This document shows positions 24,401-33,823 of a DNA stretch of 64,000 bases, one piece after another. The DNA comes from Leptasterias polaris. Its lineage: Eukaryota; Echinodermata; Asteroidea; Forcipulatida; Asteriidae. The position numbers and the translations under genes are program-made. The stretch's first letter is position 1; every line of letters begins with the position of its first letter. Location: positions 1,302,001 through 1,366,000 of the forward strand of contig JAZGTN010000015.1 of NCBI GenBank assembly GCA_037783415.1. Direction: 5' to 3'. Below the pieces are notes generated by a model, which was not told the DNA's origin, did no database searches, and worked only from the letters and a program-made list of their open reading frames with translations.

Positions 24401-27400
24401 TCAACTGAAACAAAGAAAAACAAATCAATTGAATTCAAATAAAATATATAACACCATTCATGAATGTTTTAATTGTGTGGGTTCGAGTCCCGGTCTTGAC
24501 ATTTAACCATCATGCTTTGTCCTTTGGATCAGACGTAAAGCCATAGATCCCGTGTGTTGTGAAATGCACACAAAAGAACCCAGTGCACTTATCGTAAAGA
24601 GAAGGGGTTTTCCCCGATGTTTCTGGCATGGTCTAGCAGCAATATGCCCCACCTCACCTTAATAATAATAATAACCAGTTCTTATATAGCGCATTTTACA
24701 AGAACGTCTCAATGCGCTTTACATTAGTGTCCTGGTCATTGGGCCAATAACATTCCTTTAATCTTTCTCAGCTCCCTGGGGAGTATACAGCCCGAGCTGC
24801 CGTGGCGCTCAGAAGGCTTTTTCAAACACAATATCAACCTCTACCCTCGCAGGTACCCATTTATACCCCTGGGTGTAGAGAAGCAATTATAGCGAAGTGT
24901 CTTGCTCAAGGACACAAGCGTCACGACCGGGACTCGAACCCACACCCTGATGACTAAACCACCAGAACTTGAATCCGATGATCTAAACCACTCGGCCATG
25001 ACACCCTTGTATCTCTTTCAAGGTGTTGTATTATGGTTGCTTCATCTCACAAAATCATTCCCAACAAGCTCTACCAGATTTGATATTTCAGCGCCAGGAG
25101 TGTCATTTATTATAAATGTACATTATTATTACTATTTCTATTACATCATCCATCATATTAATACCTACCTGTGATTCTGTAGCTCTCTGTTGTTATCTGC
25201 TCTATTGGTTCAAATGCGAATGTTGGCACCATGTACATGTATGTACGATAGTCACAATTGTGTTTGGAATTGAAACTAGCTGTGGTCCTCTTGATTCCTA
25301 AGCATAAAAGAAAACGGAGAAAAACAAAAAAGGACAAATATTATAGAAAAGTGCCACTAGAACAAACTTTGTGTATGAATATTTTTGCAAACTGAGTACC
25401 AGTACGAGTACCATCAAAATGGTACTCGAGGGTGGTAACCCAACATCTACATGTAAACTTGCTAATTCAGACTGGTATGCATGGCCTTGGGTCCAGCATA
25501 GTTGAAGTCCAATGGTGCAAAAAGCACAACTTCCCGATCAAGTATTTGAAAAATCATTTGTAAATTTGGACTGATTGACATTAAATAAATCATCGAGTAT
25601 TTAATTGAAACATTTATAAAATGAGTTTTGAACTTACCCATAACTCTGATACAAGGTGGTAAATACTCATTAATCTTATCCACTATATTGTCCAGTAAGA
25701 TCATCTTGAGTGAAACGACTTGACCAGCTGCAGATACTCCTTTGTCTGTCCTGGCACAACGCTGGAAAGCCATCTTGCCAAAGAACTCGGCATGTTCAGG
25801 TGGGATGGCTTGACATTTCACCAGAGCCTTGGCTAGATCTTCTTCTATCGTCTTCTCGCCAGGATTTCTTGGAGAAACAAAATTGTCTTTATGTTTAAAA
25901 TAGAAGTATAAAGTAGTTTCAAGGCCTCGTACTTCATTCTCAAAAGGGCCGGGCAGTTTTTCCTTCTAAAGGCAACTCTATATGAGAAAAATTTCATTTT
26001 TACTGGAACATTTTAAGGGGTACCAAGGCAATGACCAGCGGCATGGAGGTGATTTCCTCCATTAATATCTTATTTAAGGAATCTTTTCACCTTGTCTACT
26101 ACAAGATGTAGAATTTCATTCAAGAATTAGTTCCAGGATTTTGTGAGATGTGAAGCCTTTGTCTCTGTGAGATCCTGAAAATATCTGTCATTTGATAATA
26201 ACTATTAATAATATTGTTATGCAGTTCATAACAGGAGCATCAATGCGGGTCCAATTATGCTAATTATTATCATCAGTAATGTTTTATTCACACCTAGAAT
26301 GCTTTCAACTTATTATGGAGAATAACTGCGTATCACCAACCGATTACTTTCAATATTTTTTCAGGGAATGGAGAGGAAATCAGCCTTACAGTCCCAAATG
26401 CTTCTAAATCCAATTGCCAAAGTGAAGGATTCAGAAGGGCTGCGGCCAGTAGGCTCAAACAACACATGCTTATCACAGGGTCAGGCATTCCATCTTATCC
26501 AAGTTCAGACGATTGGGATATTGGAGGATTTAGGCAGCATGTAAAACCAAACTGCCTAGTCTGTGTAGTGAGGGTTAAATGAGCCATTCCTTGGATAAAT
26601 CAACATCCTGGAACATTACACGTGGACAAATGGAATAGATCAAAAGAAAAGGGGCACATATGACACGTAAACTCTTACTTCTGCATGCCTTTGTAGCCTA
26701 CTCCAGAGTACGCCAACATCATGGCTACCTTCCTCTTGACAATTCGGCCCAAGTTTTCCTCCCTGGTGTTAAGCTGCAAGTCAGATTTTAAAAGTATACA
26801 TTTTGAAGAAAACATTGATGAAAACAAAAACTTTTATTACAGTGTTTTTTTTTTTTTTAACTTGTATAATGTTTTAAGTCCAACAACTCCATGGTCACTC
26901 ATGATACAATGACAGGATGCAATTTGGTTTTGTAATGATTAAAGAAGAATACAAAATAAAAAAGATTTATTTAACTTTTTAAGTCTTGAAAATAAGTCAA
27001 AAGAGCAAACTTCTGATTTCTGTTCACTGTAGCGTACACAGAATTCCCAGTTCACAATTTAAAAAGAACAAACCAAACTACAAATGATCCCATTCACGTT
27101 TATCTCCATCGTACGATCTAAACCCAATGAGGATATTACTTGCCCCCACACCAGGAACTCTTTAACTGAGTAACAATGAAACTTTCTGTACTACATTCTA
27201 CTTACCTCTGTTTTAAGTTTCTTCGGTGCTGGCTCATCCTCAGATGTTACCTGTGAGAGGTCAACTTGTCCGTCTGATCCCAACGATCGCTTGTCAACAC
27301 CAACTTCAAGACCATCCTTTGATGTCTTATTATTACTAGCTGTAGCTACTGTCCCCTCAGATACTTCAGCCATGTTCAACTTCCGCAAGACAATACGCAG

Positions 27401-27433
27401 ACGGAATAACCCTTGATGTATTCTTGACAGCAT
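21457..27433 (-). CDS. PUS1: tRNA pseudouridine synthase PUS1
   Basis: TruA-family enzyme that isomerises uridines in nuclear, cytosolic and mitochondrial tRNAs. Exons in transcript order: 27206-27433, 26679-26773, 25638-25867, 25169-25297, 24326-24404, 23986-24125, 23395-23510, 22542-22616, 22337-22407, and a last one ending at 21457 whose start is 21742 or 21753. Phases agree through exon 8. Catalytic motif RCARTDKG with Asp149 lies in exon 3. [29 protein letters not shown] and [13 protein letters not shown] follow in family order. The first 20 residues ([20 protein letters not shown]) are Arg-rich with no acidic residue, like a mitochondrial presequence; Met21 begins a probable nuclear/cytosolic form. 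The tail is Ser/Thr-rich. The donor after exon 9 (GTATCC) is weak, and reading through it gives a stop at 22312-22314. Confidence 0.92.
23049..23130. mobile_element. Partial family A element
   Basis: Half copy with TAATTTCATAGAGCTGCTTA and AGAATAAGGTTACCATA, in PUS1 intron 7. It abuts the SINE body at 23131. Confidence 0.6.
23131..23345 (+). mobile_element. SINE body fragment
   Basis: Shares ATTAAGCCATAGGTCCTGTG, AAAAGAATCCAGAACACTTA and AGTAGGGGCTAACCCC with the SINE body at 24530-24640. The tRNA-like head is missing. It lies in PUS1 intron 7. Confidence 0.55.
23615..23760 (+). mobile_element. tRNA-like SINE fragment
   Basis: TAGCTCAATTAGTAGAGCG resembles a pol III A box/D-arm, and AGGTCATTGGTTCAGCCC a B box/T-arm, 30 bp apart. 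The downstream CAGTTAATTTCCCTTGTGGT is shared with 42463-42562. There is no acceptor stem, so this is not a functional tRNA gene. Confidence 0.55.
24475..24655 (+). mobile_element. tRNA-derived SINE, truncated at the B box
   Basis: Begins at GTGGGTTCGAGTCCCGGTC, an exact pol III B box, then runs through AGACGTAAAGCCATAGATCC and GCACTTATCGTAAAGAG. The A-box half is missing. It meets an opposite-strand SINE at 24656. Confidence 0.7.
24656..25010 (-). mobile_element. tRNA-derived SINE with A and B boxes
   Basis: On the - strand it starts near 25008 with GTCATGGCCGAGTGGTTTAG (TGGCCGAGTGG fits the A-box consensus). GTGTGGGTTCGAGTCCCGGT (B box) follows, then a conserved body (CAGGGGTATAAATGGGTACC), ending in a TTA-type microsatellite near 24660. 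The A box resembles a Leu/Ser-type tRNA. It lies in PUS1 intron 4. Confidence 0.75.
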
Positions 27434-27799
27434 TGACTACTTTGATGAAGAGTTAACGAGTAGAATAATCACAAGCCCTGCAGTGTAGAAGCTTCTATTA
27501 ATTCATAGTAACATCCTATATCAGTGAATTGTACATACACAGAGAGCTATATTCAGCCACATTCAGTTGCGTTGTTGTTTTGTACACGGAAATAGAAAAT
27601 TGAGAAACAAATTTTTTGAAAAAACAACACAAAATACACTTGGTATTGTACATTTTTAAAACATTTATTTTATTGCTAACTCGGTAAAGACAACCAAATA
27701 TCATCAAATATACATTTTCCGCCAAAATGATTATGATTTGAAATTGATCTTTGACAAATGATATGTTTCTAAATTGCAAAAAATAGATAATGGCATAAA

Positions 27800-27862
27800 G
27801 TTTCGACCCTAGAAGAGTCTGTCTCGTAAAGCCTTCGAGAAAGACTCTGCTAGGGTCGAAAC
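27800..27862. repeat. 63-bp hairpin repeat
   Basis: GTTTCGACCCTAGAAGAGTC at one end and GACTCTGCTAGGGTCGAAAC at the other are inverted repeats of about 20 bp around a short spacer. The second arm recurs at 38861-38900. Confidence 0.8.
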
Positions 27863-28527
27863 ATAAGGCCACTAACTAAGTTTTCATTTATACTATTTAG
27901 TTCCTCTACAAAAAAATAAAAAATAAATAGCATTAAGTAGAAAAAACGGTAAACAAAATGCTTCTTTATAAAATGCAGGTAGGATTTTAAACTGTTCTTG
28001 AAAATTATGCCAAGTGAATTTGAAAGTTTGGTCGGCAAGAAATTTGCAAATGCTACTTCTATTTCCTGTTTTTAATTTATCACAACTGGAATTGCATTAC
28101 ATGTACTCAGAGAAATTAAAGTTCTTGTAAATTCTTCAAAAATGTATGTTTTAAGATACCCACTTTGTCCACAAGACAAATTGGCTCGTTACTCTTGACT
28201 GCAGTTGAAATTATGCAAACCTGTGTACGTGTAAACAATCCCACAAATTCTACATTAAAACAAAACAAATTCTTTGTCATTTTAACAATTTGAAGACTTA
28301 GGCCTAAATGATTCTTTGAATCTTAACTTGAACATTTTATCAGCAAAGATGAAAATTAATGTTCAGTGTTTACTACAAACTAATTTACAAAAGTATTCTA
28401 ATTTGTTTTTATATTTAGTTATATTTAATCATTTCAGCAAACACAACGATAAAACCACTTAAAGTACATGGCGTACAATAATTGCTACTTTTATAGCTTA
28501 CAATCATCTTTACTCAAAAGTTGTGCT

Positions 28528-28533
28528 TTTATT
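28528..28533 (-). terminator. Candidate GPAA1 polyadenylation signal
   Basis: AATAAA on the - strand, 15 bp after the GPAA1 stop codon. Confidence 0.4.
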
Positions 28534-28547
28534 TTTACACAACAAAG

Positions 28548-30497
28548 TTATTTGCAGATGACAAGCCACAACATGAGCCAGTTTGGGATAATCACCAAGG
28601 TAGCTATGCTATAGGATATGTTCCCATACAGATATCCATCTACTACAGCTTTATACAAGGCATGTTGAGACATCTTAAATGTAGTCATGATTAATTCTCC
28701 AAGATGTGGGTCAGTTGCCATGGCTGCATTGTAGACCATAAAGAATAAGAAGAGCAGGACTGGTGGAGAGATCAGGAGAAGAAGAAAGGCATTCAGGAGA
28801 CGGAGGAGAGAGCTTGTTGCCGGCCGGACGATGGCACTGATGGGAACCACCACGATGCTGATGAAGAACGCCAAGGAGAAGTTACTCATAGAAATTGCTG
28901 AGAGAATCACGGCTTGCCAAATCAGAGCAAATGATTTCAGTAGCTTCCACTCAGCATTAACTTGGCTAGCATCTGTTGGAGATGACATCTGTCGACGGCT
29001 AATGTACGGGAACATGGCACCTGCAGTAAAGATGGCCATAACACCAAGGCTCACAACTTCCTCAGAAGTCAGTTTGAATGTCTGATGAAAGCGAGTCATA
29101 AACATTTCAGGACTGATATACAACAGAGCTCCAGTCATAAAAGCTCCAATGAGAAGTGGGATGACGGAACTGAAAGGCCGTGGAACAAAGTCCTCTGTAT
29201 TGTCTTGATCATCTTGTGGTTTATCTTTCTCCTTAGATTCCTTGGTACTCTCGATCTTGGGTACAATCCCAGACTTGATCCACATTGCAAGACCATTTAG
29301 TATCGGAACCATCATTAGAAGACCAAATGGAGGCATGTAGAGCCCAATTGAAACATAGCGATCACAGTTAGGGAGGACGTAAAAGAAGAATGACTGGTGC
29401 AGCCGTTCCAAGAGATTATTGAGACTTCTAATCATTCCTTCAAGGACACGACCAACAACCAGCATGCCTTTACCAGAGGTATGAGCAGGGTAGCCCTTGA
29501 TAGTGATGGCTTCTATATGGTATTGTAGGAATAATCCATGTATCCCACGTGGTTGTCCGGTTGCTTGATGCGCCATGTTCAATAACATGGTCTTGGCACT
29601 TTTCTCAAAGCCTTCCCGTCTCATGCGATTAGAGCTGGAAGTGTCTACCTGGTTCTGAAAAGACACCTGCACTACTTCCTTCCCGCAAAGCCTAACAGCT
29701 AAGTTGATAAGGTCAAGATTGGGGAGATGACCGTTGATTCCTTCAGTCACTAGATCAAGACTTTTGACCCTTGATGACCCCACTTCAAGATTAATGGCAC
29801 CCATGATTGCCCCACTACGACCTTGCATAAGTGATGACTTAATATAATCTGATGGAATACCTTGATAGGCTTCCAACCACGCCTGCATTCCCATTTCCTC
29901 TTTGTCAACAACCAGGAAGATAATGTCTTTTGACCAATATGTTTTTGTGTGGAAGAACTTTGCTAAGGAGAGCATCAGTCCTAACCCATAGTGTGTATGT
30001 CCATGTTCTTGAGCCGTCTTTCTACTACGATAGGGCACCATCATGACAATTGCCTCAGTTCCAGCAATTCTTGGAGCTCTTAGAATGGCATAAACATTAG
30101 TTCCTTGAATAACTTTAGGCACTCGTTCATTCCCGATAATGTCCGTGTCTAAGAATGGATGAGTGATAGTGAAATTCTGGGTGTAGGTGTCGAGACCAAT
30201 TTCAGTAAACATGGCTTCCAGATAGTCAACTGGCATTATGTCGTCAATATCAATCACTTTCTTGTAGGCCTCGGCTCGTTGATCAACATTATAGCTGGTG
30301 TCCGAGTACTCTCTGTCAACGAGTCCTGGTAGCAAAGCATTCTCTGAGAAGTATGTACCAGCATTCAGCGAGGGATAAGCCAGAGCCAGCATGTAGGCAA
30401 TGCCAGCCAGGTAGCAAAGAACACTTCCAAACTTGTAGAAGCGGCTGATGATCGCCGACAATGTAGCCTGTGTTTGTGGATCTGTCATCAGGCCCAT
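28548..30497 (-). CDS. GPAA1: GPI-anchor attachment protein 1 (GPAA1)
   Basis: Subunit of the ER GPI transamidase, which transfers proteins onto glycosylphosphatidylinositol; GPAA1 has a peptidase M28-like luminal domain and multiple membrane spans. The 649-residue frame starts MGLMTDPQ (human MGLLSDP). It has a first membrane segment at about residues 25-43, then family motifs YFSENALLPG, GTNVYAILRAPR, LPNLDLINL, HGLFLQYHIEA and LLERLHQSFFFY, and a run of hydrophobic segments from about 370 to the end. It ends LMLWLVICK, close to the human terminus. An in-frame stop lies 15 codons upstream with no earlier ATG, fixing the start. There is no intron, unlike every other gene here and unlike the multi-exon human gene. 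Confidence 0.95.
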   Translation of the reverse strand: MGLMTDPQTQATLSAIISRFYKFGSVLCYLAGIAYMLALAYPSLNAGTYFSENALLPGLVDREYSDTSYNVDQRAEAYKKVIDIDDIMPVDYLEAMFTEIGLDTYTQNFTITHPFLDTDIIGNERVPKVIQGTNVYAILRAPRIAGTEAIVMMVPYRSRKTAQEHGHTHYGLGLMLSLAKFFHTKTYWSKDIIFLVVDKEEMGMQAWLEAYQGIPSDYIKSSLMQGRSGAIMGAINLEVGSSRVKSLDLVTEGINGHLPNLDLINLAVRLCGKEVVQVSFQNQVDTSSSNRMRREGFEKSAKTMLLNMAHQATGQPRGIHGLFLQYHIEAITIKGYPAHTSGKGMLVVGRVLEGMIRSLNNLLERLHQSFFFYVLPNCDRYVSIGLYMPPFGLLMMVPILNGLAMWIKSGIVPKIESTKESKEKDKPQDDQDNTEDFVPRPFSSVIPLLIGAFMTGALLYISPEMFMTRFHQTFKLTSEEVVSLGVMAIFTAGAMFPYISRRQMSSPTDASQVNAEWKLLKSFALIWQAVILSAISMSNFSLAFFISIVVVPISAIVRPATSSLLRLLNAFLLLLISPPVLLFLFFMVYNAAMATDPHLGELIMTTFKMSQHALYKAVVDGYLYGNISYSIATLVIIPNWLMLWLVICK

Positions 30498-31595
30498 GAT
30501 GGAAGCTGCTTTACTCTTGCCCCTGCTTGAGGTACATACAATCTATATGTCCAAAACGTCTCTCGGTATCTGCATGGGGCAACAAATGAAGCAAGACATT
30601 CATCAGCATTCATCCATGAAGCAGACTGGGGGTCACAGTTCAAAGGTCACTTTTCCAAGGCAGTGTTTTCCTTTATGCCTGTTTACTTTTAAAAGGGAGA
30701 AGCTTATTATTGAACAAATTTCTGGCAACTGAAGCTGTTGCCTCCTCCACTACCTAAGTGAAACTCGGCGGTAAGCAGAGCCATGAAATTGGGCTCTGGT
30801 CTCGAGCCAAAATGAGGTCCGAGACCATGAGTGCTCGAGACCAAGACCACAAACACTTGGTCTTGAGACTGGTCTTAAGACCAAGACCAGTGTCGACGAC
30901 TACAACACTGTCTGCTAAATTGTTGCAGTTTTAACTTTAACTTTTAAGTAAATTTCTTATTTAGCAGGGATTACAACGCTATTTATGTGTGTCAATGGAA
31001 AGCAGGAAGCATTCCATTGAACATGCAGAAACTTCGCAGCAAGCAGAGCAGTGGTGGTCAGAAATCCCTACTCTACATCCCAATAATTTATAAACTTAAA
31101 TTTTAATCCATTATTTATAATGTTATTGTTGCTACTCACGTATGTTTATTGTTAATGTTATGTAATTATGACAATATGTGTCTTACTCTTAGTCTTACTC
31201 TTATCTTAGTCTTTCCTAGACATGCTAGAGGGCGCTATGATCTGCCGGCTTTATTAATAATAATGGCATTTTAAAATAAAACTTACAAAAAGTTACTTAA
31301 GCCGTTGTCAGTAATATCCACAGCACTATTCCTATATATTCTATAATCTTATTTTTATTATCTGACGGGGTCATGGGGGTACGGGTTGGCATGGCCATGG
31401 ATGATGGTTTGGTTGGTTGAATTTAAAAAAAGTTGGGGTGTGTTTCTGTTAAATAAAAATAAAAAATGGGGTTGAACATAATTAGTTTTAATATATTAAC
31501 TTCTTTCGGAAATGTTACATCAAAAATAATTATCATATTCTTTAACAATACATTTAAAACTTTAAATTTTGACCTAAAAATGTGAGCAAACTTAC
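30498..31595. other. GPAA1 upstream region with repeats
   Basis: No coding exon recognised. It contains a partial family A/B-type end at about 30765-30802 (GGTAAGCAGAGCCATGAAAT) and short GAGACCAAGACC-type repeats at about 30800-30900. The GPAA1 promoter is presumably here. Confidence 0.5.
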
Positions 31596-31695
31596 CGTGG
31601 AAATGTAGCGGACATACAGGTACAACGTGCGCACAGATAGAGAATAATAATGCGAAGCCGCCAACTAGTTTGGTAAAACTACCCTTTTCATTCAT
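31596..31695 (-). CDS. Possible first coding exon of an unrecognised gene
   Basis: An ATG at 31693-31695 opens 33 codons ending exactly at a strong donor (CCACG/GTAAG, phase 1). The peptide has a hydrophobic stretch GGFALLFSICAHVVPVCPL that looks like a signal peptide or membrane anchor. No following exon was found between here and GPAA1, and GPAA1 already has a complete start of its own. It may be the start of a short secreted or membrane protein, an upstream exon of GPAA1, or chance. Confidence 0.25.
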
Positions 31696-33823
31696 CAGTG
31701 CCTTACTGAAAAGGTTACCAGATTAGCAGATTGTTCCATTTTGCCATACATGTTACGGAAATAGATCTTTAAAATAAAGTCAATGCACTGTTTTAAAAAT
31801 GAGGAAATATTTCGTTTTTATATTTTATAATAAGATTTTATCTAATTCAAATACATTTTAAAAAACTTTTTCAAAAGAAATGGTTCTATGGTTAACCTTT
31901 TGCCAAATATTGAATAATGCAACACCCCATAAATAAATAGTGGACTCTTCTGTCCAGGTTATTTCCGGATTTGTAAACGAGGGGGCTGGCTGTCTTTCCT
32001 TCTTCCCCATGATGTCAAAACGGATGGCGTTTTCCCGGATTTTCGTTGGGAATTAGGCAAGTCATTCATATAGGTATTTTGTTAACAGTAACAATACTTC
32101 TGCACTCATTTTAGTTTTATCACAGTCAATTTAACGATTTACAATCGTGTTTTTTTCACAGGCCACACACACACCGCAGACACATGTCCATACATCATTT
32201 ACATGATACAGTACACAGTGCTGGTGCAACAAACATGCATTGCACTATGGTGGCCCTGAAGGGACATCGCATAACGCAAACGTGTGCGCATACGTATGCA
32301 ATGTCGTGAAACAATTCGCGAATATATGCGCACACGTATGCAATGTCGTGAAACAATTCGCGAATATGTGCGCACACGGTATGCAATCAATGTTGTGAAA
32401 CAATTCGCGAATATGTGCGCACACGTCTGCGAATATATTTGCGATGTCGTGAATTTTATTGCATACCATGTTGCATACCATGTTGCATACCTTTGAATAA
32501 AATGTCTAATGATCTGGGGGGTTTCTTGCCTACAGTGAGATTAGCGGTAGTCATTGCAGCGGCAGTCATTGTTGTGAGGCAAGCGAGGCGGGTGGTGTTC
32601 GGTATGGCGAGACTTGGCCTGGTGCCAAGTTCCTGGGTACACATTATTGTATAGTCATGCTTACAGGAACCTGACTGTAGCGCCACGTACTCCCTAGGTC
32701 ACTAACAAATTGTCCGCAACTATGACATCATCCCAAAGGTATGCGACATGGTATGCAATAAAATTCACGACATCGCATATATATTCGCGAATTGTTTCAC
32801 GACATTGCATACATGTGCGCACACATTCGCGATTTGTTTCACGACATTGCATACGTGTGCGCACACATTTGCGATAAATTTCGCAACATCGCATACGTAT
32901 GCGCACACGTTTGCGATATGCGATGTCCCTTCAGGGCCACCATATTGCACACATTCAAGATTCACACACACACACAATGTTCCGTTGTGTACTTACTTGT
33001 TCCGCAATCATACCCCTTATGGGATGGATGAGTAGGCGGTAGGTAGGGAGGCGTATGGATGAAGAGTCCTACCTAGTTTCGTTTGTACTCATCTACCTAG
33101 CTAGTGTCACTGTCAGTCATTCAAATCGAGGACTTGTGGAATAAAAAAGTTATAACAAAACTAAAAAGGGACCACAGCACAACACATGGGCTTCCCTATC
33201 TTTTTAGGTTTTTCTTCCCATGTCTCAAACTGAAATGTATTCATCAATCATTGTCTTCTTTTAAAAAAAGGTTAGAGATGTGTTTCAAGTAGGAATCTTT
33301 TGCCGATTATTTAATTCAGATTCAGAGGAGTGGAACAGTTGTGGATGGGTTCTTTCAAAAATACGAAATGTATAAAGAAATCTTTCATGACCATACTGTA
33401 ATACATAATGATTTCATCTAGTTGCAATTGTAATGACAGTAACCCTACTGCTGGCTGTTGTACTTCATCAAATTTGTGATTGTGGTAGATCTAAAAGATA
33501 CAAAATATAGTTATTTGGATACCTAAAATTTGAGCTTTTTAAACTAATTTAACTAATTTAAACAGATCAGATATTGCCTCTTTTGTCTTTAGTGAACAAA
33601 CCAGGCAGTTTTCTTTTCAGTAATGTCAACTTTTCATTAAATTGTCATGCCAGGTTATCTTCATGTCTCAAAATCTTCCACAGGTGTGTAGAACTCCAAG
33701 GACCTGGTGCCGTCAACATGCTGAATAACCTGTAAACATACTTGAATGAAAATCCAACTCCACATGAGTATTGGATGCTAACTGTTGACTCATCTCTTTC
33801 AAGATAAACTCTTACAATTCACA
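31696..33823. other. Intergenic region holding a foldback element
   Basis: Between the - strand genes and the + strand LRR gene. A CpG-richer patch at about 31960-32060 could be a promoter. The foldback element occupies 32246-32944. A possible acceptor before 33683 (TTCCACAG) suggests the LRR gene has a 5' non-coding exon upstream. Confidence 0.5.
32246..32944. mobile_element. 699-bp foldback element with subterminal repeat arrays
   Basis: Both ends carry TATGGTGGCCCTGAAGGGAC in inverted orientation, flanked by direct 6-bp copies TTGCAC (32240-32245 and 32945-32950). Inside each end is an array of roughly 45-bp units. On the left these contain GTGAAACAATTCGCGAATAT and GTGCGCACACGTATGCAATG, three or so copies; on the right are the reverse complements. 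The central 245 bp or so is unrelated and has no convincing coding frame. This is the structure of a non-autonomous foldback DNA transposon; the superfamily is not evident. Confidence 0.75.

Larger units (their letters stand above)
27434..28547. other. Intergenic region between PUS1 and GPAA1
   Basis: About 1.1 kb, AT-rich, between two - strand genes. It holds the presumed PUS1 promoter and the GPAA1 3' end, plus the hairpin at 27800-27862. No coding exon recognised. Confidence 0.6.

Noticed and set aside
28831..29300. + strand frames antisense to GPAA1
   Set aside because: Shadows of a strongly conserved GPAA1 coding sequence on the other strand.
32195..33031. Several 60-95-residue frames with CAHIRELFHDIAY-type repeats
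   Set aside because: They follow the inverted repeat arrays of the foldback element and appear on both strands.
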